A stretch of DNA of 64,000 nucleotides, taken from contig JAQSWN010000039.1 of NCBI GenBank assembly GCA_029266615.1, forward strand, positions 1-64,000, given 5' to 3'. Origin of the DNA: Polyangiaceae bacterium (GTDB taxonomy: Bacteria > Myxococcota_A > Polyangia > Polyangiales > Polyangiaceae). Positions 41,089 through 50,198 of this stretch are shown one piece after another (within the stretch, counting starts at the first letter, position 1; every line of letters starts with the position of its first letter). A model generated the notes under the pieces. That model did not search any database. It was not told where the DNA came from and saw only the letters and a list, made by a program, of their open reading frames with translations. The translations under genes and the position numbers were made by a program.

Positions 41089-43434
41089 TTACTCGGAGTG
41101 ACGCAGCTGCTCCGCAAGCTTCGCGAGGCTGCCCACCACCTCGACCAAGTTCGTCGGGTCGACCGGTTTCGACAGGTGCAGTTGGTAGCCGGTGGTAATG
41201 GCGCGCGCGTGATCTTCCGAGCGCGCGTAGGCGGTGAGCGCGGCGGCCGGAATTCCACGGACGTGCAGCGCCGGGTGTTCCCGCACGGCGCGCATGAGCG
41301 CGTAGCCATCTTGCCCCGGCATGCCAATGTCCGAGACGAGGACGTCGAAGCGCTGAACCGACAGGAGCTCGAGCGCGGACTCGGTCGACGCAGTCGTGAC
41401 CACGAGCGCGCCGACTTCAGTCAAAATGGTTGCGATGAGCTCGCGCGCGTCCGGTTCGTCGTCGACCACCAGCACGTTCAAGCCGGAAAGCTGGGTCAAC
41501 GAGCGGGCGGTAGGGGTGGTGCGAGGCCGGCTTGGCTGCGCCGCGTCGCTTCGTGTCCCGTCGGCGCCGAGGGGGAGCCGCACCACGAATGTCGCGCCGC
41601 GCCCCTCACCATCACTGAAGGCGGCGATGCTGCCCCCGTGCAGCTCGACCAGATGGCGCGAGATGCTCAGTCCCAAGCCGAGGCCGCCAAAGGCGCGCGT
41701 GATGCTCGAGTCGGCCTGGCGGAAGCTTTCGAACACGAACGGCAAGGCCGCCGCTGGAATGCCCGGGCCGTCGTCCGAGACGCGCAGCACCGTCTCCGCC
41801 GTGTCTTGCTCGAGCGAAAGGTCGACGTTGCCCCCTTGAGGCGTGAATTTTACGGCGTTCGACAACAGGTTCCAGACCACTTGCTGCACGCGGTGCGCGT
41901 CGCCGAACGTGGGCTCGACGTGGGCGGGCATGATCAGGCGAAGGCTCATTCGCTTGCTCTCCAGCGCCGGGCGCACGGTGTCGACCGCCGCCTCGACCGC
42001 GCTCTTGATGTCGTACGGCGCCACCTCCAAGTTGAGCTTGCCGCTCACGATGCGCGAAATGTCCAGGAGCTCTTCGATGAGCTGCGCTTGGGCGAGCGCG
42101 TTGCGCTCGATGACGTCCAGCGCTCGCTCGCGCCGCGCGGCGTCTAAAGTTCCGGCTTTGAGCAGCCGGCCCCAGCCGAGCATGGCGTTCAGCGGCGTTC
42201 GGAGCTCGTGCGAGACCATGGCCAAGAACTGATCCTTGCTCAGGTTGGCGGCTTCGGCTTCGGCCCGTGCGCGGCGCTCGCTCTCGAGGAGGCGGTCGCG
42301 CTCGGCCTCGGTTGCGCGGCGCCCGGTCACATCCAAGATCCACGCGACGCCGCTGTCTCGTGACCCTTCCCAGAAGGCGACCCCGAGCAAGATCGGAACC
42401 CGACGCCCGTCCTTCGCAAAGTACTCTTTCTCGAACGGCGTGCAGATGCCGGCGACGTCCATCTCTGCGAACGCGCGCTCGTCCAACCAGGCGAACTCGG
42501 GCGGAGTCATGTCCTTCCAGCGCACTTGCCCGCTCGAGAGCTCTTCGCGCGTGTACCCGACCATGCGCAGGAACGCGTCGTTGGCGTCCACCAAGCGACC
42601 GTCACGCGTCCAGAATATGACGCCAATCACGCCGGAATCAGACAGCCGCCTGGCCCGGGCCTCGCTCTCGGCAAGCTGACGCGCCAGTTCCTGAAGGCGT
42701 AGGGTCGCGCGCACCTCTTCGGTCACGTCGTAGGCGAACGCCATCACTCGGTCGAGCTCCCCACGCGGCCCCCGTAGCGGCTGATACACCCCGTTGAGGA
42801 ACATTTCTCGAGGACCGTCCGGAGCTTCGACCACGACCCGAACCTGATTGCCCACGAAGGGCTCACCGGTTTCACGGACGCGCTCGAGCAGCGACAAGTA
42901 GCCTTGCGCCGCGAGCTCTGGCAGCACCTCCGCGACGCGCTTGCCGAGCAACGGCCCGCGTCCGCCCAAAGCGTCGTTCTGGGCGTTCGATAGCTCGTAC
43001 ACCCACTCGGGGGCGCGCACCACCGCCACGGCGGCCGGGAGGCTCTCCAGCAGCTCGGCGCGCTCGCTCTCCAATGCGAGCGCACGCTGCTCCGCGCGCT
43101 TCTGTGCGGTGATGTCGTGAGCGACGACGCACACGCCCGATTCGTGAGGGTAGAAGCGGTTGTCGAACCAGCTGTCCCAAGGCTCGTAGTAGTGCTCCTG
43201 TTGAACCTTGGTGCGACTCTCCAACGCTCGGCGCAGCGCCCGCGAGAAGTCGTTGTCACGCGCTTCGGGATAAACCTCCCACAGGGAGCGGCCGCGCACG
43301 GCCTCCATGCTGGTTCCCATGCGCGCGAGCAGGCGAGGGTTGGCGTAGACGAAGCGCGCCTCGCGGTCGTAGATCGCGATGCTCTGCTCCATCTGCTCGA
43401 AGAAGGGGCGCTCGGGGAAGTCGAAGTGAGACAA
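41089..43434 (-). CDS. PAS-PAS-PAS hybrid histidine kinase
   Basis: 781 aa from TTG at 43434, with AAGG upstream. Three PAS domains: 'QSIAIYDREARFVYANPRLLARMG' near the N-terminus, a second with 'LVERVRETGEPF'-like text and 'RVMAFAYDVTEE', and a third 'GVIGVIFWTRDGRLVDANDAFLRMVGY'. HisKA 'FLAMVSHELRTPLNAMLGWGRLL', HATPase_c 'NLLSNAVKFTPQGG' and 'GGLGLGLSISRHLV', then a receiver with 'VLVVDDEPDARELI', 'VLVSDIGMPGQDGYAL' and 'LSKPVDP'. Soluble. It is divergent from the B12-photoreceptor/hybrid kinase operon at 43597, so it may be part of the same signalling network. Confidence 0.93.
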   Translation of the reverse strand: MSHFDFPERPFFEQMEQSIAIYDREARFVYANPRLLARMGTSMEAVRGRSLWEVYPEARDNDFSRALRRALESRTKVQQEHYYEPWDSWFDNRFYPHESGVCVVAHDITAQKRAEQRALALESERAELLESLPAAVAVVRAPEWVYELSNAQNDALGGRGPLLGKRVAEVLPELAAQGYLSLLERVRETGEPFVGNQVRVVVEAPDGPREMFLNGVYQPLRGPRGELDRVMAFAYDVTEEVRATLRLQELARQLAESEARARRLSDSGVIGVIFWTRDGRLVDANDAFLRMVGYTREELSSGQVRWKDMTPPEFAWLDERAFAEMDVAGICTPFEKEYFAKDGRRVPILLGVAFWEGSRDSGVAWILDVTGRRATEAERDRLLESERRARAEAEAANLSKDQFLAMVSHELRTPLNAMLGWGRLLKAGTLDAARRERALDVIERNALAQAQLIEELLDISRIVSGKLNLEVAPYDIKSAVEAAVDTVRPALESKRMSLRLIMPAHVEPTFGDAHRVQQVVWNLLSNAVKFTPQGGNVDLSLEQDTAETVLRVSDDGPGIPAAALPFVFESFRQADSSITRAFGGLGLGLSISRHLVELHGGSIAAFSDGEGRGATFVVRLPLGADGTRSDAAQPSRPRTTPTARSLTQLSGLNVLVVDDEPDARELIATILTEVGALVVTTASTESALELLSVQRFDVLVSDIGMPGQDGYALMRAVREHPALHVRGIPAAALTAYARSEDHARAITTGYQLHLSKPVDPTNLVEVVGSLAKLAEQLRHSE

Positions 43435-43596
43435 CGGGCCTTGCGAGGCTTTTCGCTACGCGACGTTACGCTATACCGGATGAGTTGCAAAATTGGCCCT
43501 AAAAAGTGGGCGTAGCACTCCGCTACACGTCCCTCCCCAACCGCGATGGCTGGCTATCGACGGCCGTCAGGGCCGCTGTTACGTACACTGTAGAAG

Positions 43597-45588
43597 ATGA
43601 GTGCAGAGCGCCTGGCTCAAAGTTTGAGCCGCGAGGTTTGGCTGGTTTGCTCGGAAGACGGGGTCTGCTCCTTCGCCGACCCCCGCGCCCAGAACACGCT
43701 GGGTCTCCGCGCGGGCCAACGCCTGGAGGAGTGCACCGACCCGGGCAGCCACAGCAAACTGACGGCGCTCCTGCAGAAGACCGCCCAAGGAGCAGTGCAC
43801 GGCTGGGAGCTGTGCTTGATGGCCCACGGTGAGCCGCACACGTTCTTGTTCAGCGCCGAGCGCGGGCCCGAGGGTATCGTGCTCGTCGGTAGCCGAAGCA
43901 CGCAGGCGCAGACGGACGCGGTGCAATCCTACCAAAGAGCGATGTCCGACCTGAGTGAGATGCACCGCGAAACGGCGCGGCAAAAGGTCGACCTCGCGCG
44001 CCTCAATACGGAGCTCAACGAATCCATCGAGGGGCTCAAGACCTTACACGACGAGCTGGACGAAAAGAACGACACGCTGCGCCGCTCGGCGGACGTCAAG
44101 GCTCGTCTCGTCGCCAACGTGAGCCACGAGTTTCGCACGCCCATCAACTCCATCTTGGGCCTCGCCCGGCTGCTCTTGGACCGGGTGGATGGTGACCTGA
44201 CGGACGAGCAGGCCGTACAGGTCGGGTTCATCCGCACCAGCGCGGAAACGCTGCGGGCCCTGGTGGACGACGTGCTGGATCTCTCGAAGATCGAAGCCGG
44301 AAAGATACCCCTACGGCCGCGCCCCTTTGCGGTTCACGACGTGCTGAGCGGGCTACGCGGAACCATGCGCGCTTTCCCCCACGGCGAAGACGTGCAGCTG
44401 ATCGTGGACGAAGCGCCGGGCCTAGAGATGGTCAGTGATGACGGTAAGATCGCGCAGATTCTGCGTAATCTCGTGTCCAACGCGCTCAAGTTCACGGAGC
44501 ACGGGACCGTACGCGTCACCGCGGAGGCCCTTCCGAACGAGAGCGTGGTGTTCCGAGTCACCGACACCGGCTTGGGCATCGACCCGCGCTTCCACGAGAC
44601 CATCTTCGAAGACTTCGCGCAGATCGACAGCGAGGTGCAACGGCGCGTGAAGGGTACCGGCCTCGGCCTGTCGGTCTCACGACGCTTGGCGTCGTTGCTC
44701 GGCGGCTCGCTCACGGTGACGAGCGAGCTCGGCGAGGGCTCCTCCTTCACGTTGACCGTACCGCGCGAGCACCTCGAGGCGTCGCAGATGCGCGCGCTCG
44801 AGGAGCGTAGCCGGGTTTTGGACCCGCGGCGCGCCCCCGTGCTCGTCGTGGAAGACGACCGCCAGACGATGTTCCTGTACGAAAAATACCTGAGCCAAGC
44901 CGGTTTCCAGGTGATTCCAGCGCGCAGCGCGGACGAGGCCCGGCTCGCCATCGCGAGGGTCAAACCCGCCGCGGTCGTGCTCGACGTCATGCTCGAGGGT
45001 GAAAGCACCTGGCGCTTCTTGCAGGAGCTGAAAGAGGACGAAGCGACACGGGACATCCCAGTGATGGTGGTCACGGTCGTGGACAGCTCACAGAAAGCTC
45101 GCGCGCTGGGCGCGGACGAGTTCTGGCTCAAGCCCATCGACCCGGAGCGGCTGCGCCGGAAGATGACCGAGCTCGCGCGGCGCGGACCGGTTTCCCTATT
45201 GGTGGTGGACGACGATCCCACCTCGCGTTACCTGCTGCGTCGGTTGATGGACGACACACCCTACGTGCTGCACGAGGCGACCACCGCGGCCGAGGCGATC
45301 GTTGCCGCCCGCGAGTTAGCCCCGCAGGTCATCCTTCTGGATTTCGTGCTCGGCGACGGGACCGCCTTCGACGTCATCGACGAGCTCAAAGCCAACCCCG
45401 CGACGCGCGGTATCCCCATCATCATCCAAACCGCCAAGACGCTGGACAGCGTGGAGCGGGAGCGCCTCGCGCGCGACGCGAGCGCGATTCTTTCCAAGCA
45501 GAGCCTGTCACGAGAGCTCGCGATCGCCCGTGTGCGCGAAGCGCTGGAAAAGTCAGGGAGGGGGGGAGGAGTATCGCGTGTCGACTGA
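43597..45588 (+). CDS. Histidine kinase with two C-terminal receivers, first gene of B12 operon
   Basis: 663 aa from ATG at 43597. A PAS-like N-terminus 'VWLVCSEDGVCSFADPRAQNTLG' (residues ~10-100) is followed by a coiled coil 'QKVDLARLNTELNESIEGLKTLHDELDEK'. HisKA 'LVANVSHEFRTPINSILGLARLL', HATPase_c 'NLVSNALKFTEHG' and 'GTGLGLSVSRRLA', and two receivers: REC1 'VLVVEDDRQTMFLY' with 'VVLDVMLEGESTW', REC2 'LLVVDDDPTSRYLL' with 'ILLDFVLGDGTAF'. Soluble. It overlaps the next gene by 11 nt, so the four genes 43597-48428 form one transcript. The hybrid architecture implies phosphorelay output to a partner that is not in the operon. Confidence 0.92.
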   Translation: MSAERLAQSLSREVWLVCSEDGVCSFADPRAQNTLGLRAGQRLEECTDPGSHSKLTALLQKTAQGAVHGWELCLMAHGEPHTFLFSAERGPEGIVLVGSRSTQAQTDAVQSYQRAMSDLSEMHRETARQKVDLARLNTELNESIEGLKTLHDELDEKNDTLRRSADVKARLVANVSHEFRTPINSILGLARLLLDRVDGDLTDEQAVQVGFIRTSAETLRALVDDVLDLSKIEAGKIPLRPRPFAVHDVLSGLRGTMRAFPHGEDVQLIVDEAPGLEMVSDDGKIAQILRNLVSNALKFTEHGTVRVTAEALPNESVVFRVTDTGLGIDPRFHETIFEDFAQIDSEVQRRVKGTGLGLSVSRRLASLLGGSLTVTSELGEGSSFTLTVPREHLEASQMRALEERSRVLDPRRAPVLVVEDDRQTMFLYEKYLSQAGFQVIPARSADEARLAIARVKPAAVVLDVMLEGESTWRFLQELKEDEATRDIPVMVVTVVDSSQKARALGADEFWLKPIDPERLRRKMTELARRGPVSLLVVDDDPTSRYLLRRLMDDTPYVLHEATTAAEAIVAARELAPQVILLDFVLGDGTAFDVIDELKANPATRGIPIIIQTAKTLDSVERERLARDASAILSKQSLSRELAIARVREALEKSGRGGGVSRVD

Positions 45589-47140
45589 GCTTCCGAGCAC
45601 AATCCGCGTGCTCAACGTCAACGATGACAGCAGCGCGCGCTACCTGGCGACGCGGGTCCTGCGCCGAGCCGGCTTCGACGTGTTCGAGGCGGAAACGGGG
45701 CACGCCGCCCTCGAGCAGGCCCGAGCCCACCAGCCGCATCTAGCAGTTCTGGACGTGCGGCTGCCGGACATCTCGGGTCTCGAGGTGTGTCGGACCCTCA
45801 AGAGCGACCCGGACACGAAGGCGATCTTGATCGTGCAAACCTCGGCTTCCTTCGTGAGCAGCGCGAACAAGGCCGAGGGCCTGAGCGCCGGGGCGGACGC
45901 CTACTTGGCCCAGCCGTTCGATCCCGAGGAGCTCGTAGCGACGCTGCACTCGCTCATCCGCGGTCGGCGCCTGGAGGCGGAGGCGCGCGAGCGGGCGGAC
46001 GCGCTCACGGTCGCCGATCAGCGCAAGGACGAGTTCTTGGCCATGCTGGCCCACGAGCTCCGCAACCCGTTGAGCGCGATCTTGACTGCGGCCAGGCTCT
46101 TGCAAACCAAGGGCCCCGAGGTCGCGCCTCGCCTCGCCACGACCATCGAGCGGCAAACGCACCACCTCGCGAGCCTGGTCGACGACTTGCTGGACATCTC
46201 CCGCATTACCCATGGAAAGATCCAGCTCAAGCTGGAGCAAGTGGACTTGCTGGAAGCCGTGCAGCGCGCGATCGAGACGGCACGCCCGCGGCTGGCGCGC
46301 AACCGCAACCAGTTGACCTTCAAGGAGTGCGAGGGCCCGCTGTTCGTGTCTGCGGATCCGGTTCGTTTGGAGCAAGTGCTCGTCAATTTGCTCACGAACG
46401 CCGCCAAGTACACGCCGGAGCAGGGCAAGGTGGAGGTCACGGTCGAGCGCGCTTCCGGCACGAAGGGCGCCGGCGTCGCCAGGGTGACCGTCAAGGACGA
46501 CGGCGTTGGTCTCTCCGAAGAAGACCGCGCCCACATCTTCGACCTCTTTTATCAAGCGGACGCTTCGCTCGCGCGCTCGCAGAGCGGGCTCGGTATCGGG
46601 CTCACCATGGTCAAGCGCCTCGTGGAGATGCACGGGGGTGAGGTCTCGGTAGCGAGCAAGGGACGGGGTCACGGAAGCGCCTTCACGGTGGAGCTGCCAG
46701 AGGTACAGGCCCGCAAGCAGAGCTCCACGCTGCCGGTCGCGGCGACGGAGCTCCGCGGGGTTCGCGTGCTCTTCGTCGACGACAATCTGGACGCGTGCGC
46801 GCTGATGCAAATGTGCCTGGAGCAAGCCGGGTGCATCGTCGTTACCGCGCACGACGGCGGTGAGGCGCTGCTGCTCGCTGGGCAACACCAGTTCGACGTC
46901 GCAGTGCTCGACATCGGCTTGCCCGTGCTGGACGGCTACCAGCTCGCGACCGCAATTTCCGAGCGCCTGGGCTCGAGGCGCCCGCCGCTCGTTGCCCTGA
47001 CTGGCTACAATCGCCCCGAAGACCGCAGCCGGGCGCGGCAAGCCGGGTTCGACGAGCACCTGGCCAAGCCGGTGTCGCCGGAAACGCTGCTGGCGACTTT
47101 GGGGGACGTGCTCCGCAACGTCCGGGTGAGGCTCGGCTGA
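45578..47140 (+). CDS. REC-HisKA-HATPase-REC hybrid kinase, second gene of B12 operon
   Basis: 520 aa from GTG at 45578 with GGAGGA eight bases upstream; the track start inside the previous gene is wrong. An N-terminal receiver ('VLNVNDDSSARYLATRVL', 'LAVLDVRLPDISGLEV') lacks a canonical KP: 'YLAQPFDPEE' has Gln-Pro where Lys-Pro is usual. HisKA 'FLAMLAHELRNPLSAILTAARLL', HATPase_c 'NLLTNAAKYTPEQG' and 'SGLGIGLTMVKRLV', and a C-terminal receiver 'VLFVDDNLDACALM', 'VAVLDIGLPVLDGYQL', 'HLAKPVSP'. Its stop shares one base with the start of the B12-binding gene (TGATG). It probably takes phosphate from or gives it to the preceding kinase. Confidence 0.92.
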   Translation: MSTELPSTIRVLNVNDDSSARYLATRVLRRAGFDVFEAETGHAALEQARAHQPHLAVLDVRLPDISGLEVCRTLKSDPDTKAILIVQTSASFVSSANKAEGLSAGADAYLAQPFDPEELVATLHSLIRGRRLEAEARERADALTVADQRKDEFLAMLAHELRNPLSAILTAARLLQTKGPEVAPRLATTIERQTHHLASLVDDLLDISRITHGKIQLKLEQVDLLEAVQRAIETARPRLARNRNQLTFKECEGPLFVSADPVRLEQVLVNLLTNAAKYTPEQGKVEVTVERASGTKGAGVARVTVKDDGVGLSEEDRAHIFDLFYQADASLARSQSGLGIGLTMVKRLVEMHGGEVSVASKGRGHGSAFTVELPEVQARKQSSTLPVAATELRGVRVLFVDDNLDACALMQMCLEQAGCIVVTAHDGGEALLLAGQHQFDVAVLDIGLPVLDGYQLATAISERLGSRRPPLVALTGYNRPEDRSRARQAGFDEHLAKPVSPETLLATLGDVLRNVRVRLG

Positions 47141-47784
47141 TGTCTCCGCTCACCGAGCGCTACGTGCGAGCGCAGCTCGCCGGTGAAAGGAGTGAAGCGC
47201 TGGCGATCGTGCACGAGGCGCTGGCTTCGGGCTTCAGCGTCCCCGCCGTGCACCTCGAGCTCATTCAGGCGGCCCAATACGAGATCGGCAGGCTGTGGGA
47301 AAACAACCTGATAAGCATCGCGGAGGAGCACCAAGCCACCGCCATCTCCCAGCTGGCCCTCGCGGTCCTGTTCGACAAGCTGCCGCGCGCCCGCCGCAAC
47401 GGTAAACGCGTGCTGCTCGCTTGCGTCGAAGGAGAGCTGCACGACATGGGCTCCCGCATCGTCGCCGACTTCCTGGAGATGGACGGCTACGAGGTGCGTC
47501 TGCTCGGAGCGAACGTGCCGGCGAAGAGCTTGGCCGAGCGGGTGACCGCCTACGCGCCGGACTTGGTCGCGCTCTCGGCGACGATGAGCTTTCACTTGAG
47601 TGCCCTGGAGCGCGCCGTCGCCGCCATCCGCGGGAGCGAGCAACGCGCGGTGCCGATTCTGGTCGGGGGGCGCGCCTTCACGTGGGCGACGGATGCGGCA
47701 ACCAAGCTGGACGTGCAGGGCTTCGCGGCGGACCCGGCCGAGCTGCTCAAGGAAGCGCGGCGACTGACGCAGGTGGCCGCATGA
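47140..47784 (+). CDS. Stand-alone B12-binding photoreceptor-type protein
   Basis: 214 aa. The N-terminal four-helix B12 cap contains 'YEIGRLWENNLISIAEEHQATAIS', in which Trp is followed by exactly nine residues and Glu-His: the W-x9-EH motif that marks coenzyme-B12 photoreceptors such as CarH. The Rossmann B12-binding domain follows with 'CVEGELHDMGSRIVADFLEMDGYEV', which has E-x-H-x-x-G, the cobalt-ligating His loop, and ends 'PILVGGRAFTW'. There is no MerR-type DNA-binding domain, unlike CarH/LitR. It overlaps its neighbours on both sides (TGATG, ATGA). I infer a light- and adenosyl-B12-dependent sensor that controls the two co-operonic kinases or the partner at 47781. Confidence 0.88.
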   Translation: MSPLTERYVRAQLAGERSEALAIVHEALASGFSVPAVHLELIQAAQYEIGRLWENNLISIAEEHQATAISQLALAVLFDKLPRARRNGKRVLLACVEGELHDMGSRIVADFLEMDGYEVRLLGANVPAKSLAERVTAYAPDLVALSATMSFHLSALERAVAAIRGSEQRAVPILVGGRAFTWATDAATKLDVQGFAADPAELLKEARRLTQVAA

Positions 47785-48428
47785 CCATCGAAGCCTTGTG
47801 CGCGGAGCTGGAGACGAAAATCGTCGCCCTCTCCCGGCGCTGTATCGAGGCGATGTACGAAGACCCGTTCTGGATGGCGCGCTTCGGCGAGCGCGGCCGG
47901 AAACACGCCGAAGAAGACAGCGAGTACCACGTGAAGTACATCGTGGCCGCCCTGCGTGGCAGCGACGCAGCTGTCTTCGAAAACTATGCCCGATGGCTTC
48001 GCAGCGTGCTCGCCTCCCGCGGCATGTGCTCGTGGCACCTTGCGCAGAGCTTTTGGCAACTGGCGCAAGCGATGCGCGCAGAGCAAATTGCCGAGGCCGA
48101 GCCGGCGCTCTCCGTGCTCGGCGTGGGGCGCGCTGCGCTGGACTATACCATCGGAAACGCGGCGCCGATCGCCGCCCACGCGGCCGAGCTGCGGGCGGCG
48201 GTGGGTGACGACGCGTACCGGCTCGAAGAGCTGTGGTCCTTCTTGCTGGACGCAGTGGACCGTGACGACGCTCCCGCGTTTCGCGCGCACGTGGACTTCG
48301 TGGAGCGCGCGCTGGTGCAGGACGACGCGGAGCGTTTGCGGCTCGCACGCACGCTCAGCGCGCTGCAAAGCCTCGCGGCGATGCACGCGCCGGCGGAGCT
48401 GCCCGAGCGGCTGTTCAGCGCGCAGTAG
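47781..48428 (+). CDS. Unknown helical protein coupled to B12 photoreceptor
   Basis: 215 aa, ATG at 47781 within an ATGA overlap. It is all-helical with no TM or signal peptide. N-terminal 'EAMYEDPFWMARFGERGRKHAEEDSEYHVKYIVAALRGSDAAVF' and 'ARWLRSVLASRGMCSWHLAQSFWQLAQAM' are rich in conserved-looking His, Trp and Cys. I recognise the 'RFGERGRKHAEEDSEYHVKYI' type sequence as a recurring partner of B12-binding regulators, but know no function. A globin- or sensor-like helical bundle that transmits the photoreceptor state is possible but is only an inference. It is the last gene of the operon, convergent with the Cys-rich lipoprotein (3-bp gap). Confidence 0.8.
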   Translation: MTIEALCAELETKIVALSRRCIEAMYEDPFWMARFGERGRKHAEEDSEYHVKYIVAALRGSDAAVFENYARWLRSVLASRGMCSWHLAQSFWQLAQAMRAEQIAEAEPALSVLGVGRAALDYTIGNAAPIAAHAAELRAAVGDDAYRLEELWSFLLDAVDRDDAPAFRAHVDFVERALVQDDAERLRLARTLSALQSLAAMHAPAELPERLFSAQ

Positions 48429-48431
48429 CCG

Positions 48432-49484
48432 TCACTGACAGCACACGGCGTGGTAATTGCCGGAAGGCACGACGTCCCCGGTCGGTTTCGGCTCGGTGCC
48501 CACGCTGCAAGTGCCCCCGGCCCGCACGTACTCGACGGCGATGTGGGAGGGCTTGGCGATCTCCAGGCACTCGTTCGTCCCGATGACGTACTTGTCTACG
48601 ACCGTCGAGCAGTCGCTGTCGGTGCTGAGAATGACTTCACCTGTGCAGCTCCCGCCCATGGGCCCCGCGCACTCGCACTCGCCGCAGCCCCGTTCGTCCT
48701 CGAAGCTGTCGTAGAGCAGCTCCTGGTTCGGGTACTGTTCCGGGCATTCCGGCGCGGGCTTCCCCGCCAAGACGACTCGGTACACACACAGCTGTGACGA
48801 GAAGCCGCCGGACGGCGTAGGAAAGCACGCCCCTCCGTCGCCGCACTCGTCCACGTCCACCTCCAGCTCGCAGAAACGCGCGTCTCGCTTCCAACGCGCA
48901 GACGTTACCGTTGGCTCCACCGCGGCGACGCAACGCCCGGTGGGCTGCCGCCGCGGCACGTCGATGGACACCCTGTTCCCACTGCACCCGTTTACCGGCG
49001 CCGGGCCGCATTCTTGAGGGCCCGTGGTGCCGCAGACGTTTGCACAGCCGAGATCATTGTAGATCGTCACCTCGTCGGTGGTTCCACACTTCAGGTCTCT
49101 CGCCGTGCAGGTGCACGCACAGTCCGCGGGCGCGCCTTCGGGGTCGGCGTGAAGGTCAGTCGGCTCTGCGTACCCATCCGGACATTCCGGCGGCTCGTCC
49201 CCGTTCGGCCCCTGCCAGTAGGCAACGGGACCGAGCCAGCCCGCGGGCGCCGTTGGCTGGCAGTCCAGGCCCTCGTCGCACAGGGGCGGTTGGCTGCTGC
49301 CACCCATGCCGCCCTCCCCAGCGCCGGCTGTAGACGAGCTTCCGCTCGAACCGGCGGTGGGCGCACTACCGGCCGAACCGCCCTGACCGTCAGCCAGGAG
49401 GTTGTAGTTGGGGAACTGGCACGAAGGCAGCTGAAGTACAGCGAACGCGATCCAGAAGCCGGTGCAGCGCATGTGGGATGGCAT
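48432..49484 (-). CDS. Cysteine-rich lipoprotein
   Basis: About 350 aa from ATG at 49484 (ATG 49472 is an alternative) with lipobox LPSC and the Gly/Ser/Ala linker typical of this genome. The mature part has over twenty Cys in pairs such as 'CDEGLDC', 'CACTCTARDLKCG', 'CANVCG', 'CGECECAG' and the C-terminal 'VCCQ', so it is probably a heavily disulfide-bonded surface protein. Three repeats of a 'CxxxxDxxCxxxx' type pattern are suggested by eye. No homology to a known enzyme. It ends 3 bp from the B12 operon, convergently. Function unknown; myxobacterial genomes carry many such secreted proteins. Confidence 0.72.
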   Translation of the reverse strand: MPSHMRCTGFWIAFAVLQLPSCQFPNYNLLADGQGGSAGSAPTAGSSGSSSTAGAGEGGMGGSSQPPLCDEGLDCQPTAPAGWLGPVAYWQGPNGDEPPECPDGYAEPTDLHADPEGAPADCACTCTARDLKCGTTDEVTIYNDLGCANVCGTTGPQECGPAPVNGCSGNRVSIDVPRRQPTGRCVAAVEPTVTSARWKRDARFCELEVDVDECGDGGACFPTPSGGFSSQLCVYRVVLAGKPAPECPEQYPNQELLYDSFEDERGCGECECAGPMGGSCTGEVILSTDSDCSTVVDKYVIGTNECLEIAKPSHIAVEYVRAGGTCSVGTEPKPTGDVVPSGNYHAVCCQ

Positions 49485-50153
49485 CAACTTGGAGAGCAGC
49501 GCTGCACGAGTCGCACGGCGTTTCACGCCAGCCACCGCATACCCATTAGTTGCGACGATAGCACTCCTTACTAACTAGTGTCGTCCACCTATTCGACCCG
49601 AATGGCGGATGGTTGACTACCTCGGCGCCCATGTCGGCGCTCTTTGTTCCTTGCGAGCTTCTAGCAACCCTTCGCTGCTACTGCCTCCTGTTGCGGGCAG
49701 CCAGGCTCCCCCGTTCGACGATGGGGGGACCGAAGCCATGACGAACGCGTTGGCCTTGCCGCGCATCTTGGCATAGCCACACCGAAATCCGTCCAGATTC
49801 GCACATAGCCAAGGTCGTTGCCGTTCGGGCTGCCGTGACGAACGTACGTACTCCGGCTGCGGCAGGTACGTAGTCGCTCCCACAACTCGATGTTGGCCAA
49901 GGATCGCCGGGGCGCGTTAGGTCTCGAGAGGACCGGCCGGGCGTTCATTAGGTCTTCTTTCTTCGTCGTGGGGACACTCAGCTGCCCGTTACGCCTGCCA
50001 AAGCTTCTGTCCGGTTACTTCCGGCGGCGGCCTTTCTAACTCTCGCAAGCCGTGCGCGGTCGCCCGCTGCAAACCCGCTACAGAGAGCCAATTCTGCGCG
50101 AAGCGCCGGCCGTCGGCGCATCCCGCAAACGCGAAAATGAGTCTCGCGTGGCG
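49485..50153. other. Gene-free stretch upstream of the DUF5670 gene
   Basis: About 670 bp with no convincing gene. ORFs of 88-97 codons on the minus strand lack ribosome sites, family motifs and normal codon bias. The 5' half is AT-richer than the surroundings ('CTTACTAACTAGTG' region). The right end carries the -24/-12 promoter for the next gene. No tRNA, repeat or mobile element was recognised. Confidence 0.5.
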
Positions 50154-50169
50154 TGGCACGCTGCCTGCT
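50154..50169 (+). promoter_or_regulatory. Near-consensus -24/-12 promoter for DUF5670 gene
   Basis: TGGCACGCTGCCTGCT differs from TGGCACG-N4-TTGCW at one position. The predicted start is about 19 nt before the ATG, and the leader carries GGAGGA. One of the clearest sigma54 sites in the window. Confidence 0.65.
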
Positions 50170-50198
50170 AAGCGCCTCTGAGTCGAACGGAGGACATC

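Noticed and set aside
45740-47059. 439-codon minus-strand ORF
   Set aside because: Antisense shadow of the REC-kinase-REC gene; Arg/Ala-rich product with no family motif.
47005-48348. 447-codon minus-strand ORF
   Set aside because: Antisense to three coupled genes including the B12-binding one; composition typical of GC-rich shadows.
49414-49429. TGGCACGAAGGCAGCT on plus strand
   Set aside because: Within the Cys-rich lipoprotein gene with no gene downstream on that strand; it also lacks the TGC element.
49617-49948. Overlapping minus-strand ORFs of 88-95 codons
   Set aside because: No ribosome sites, families or codon bias; considered as a mobile-element remnant but no transposase motif was recognised.
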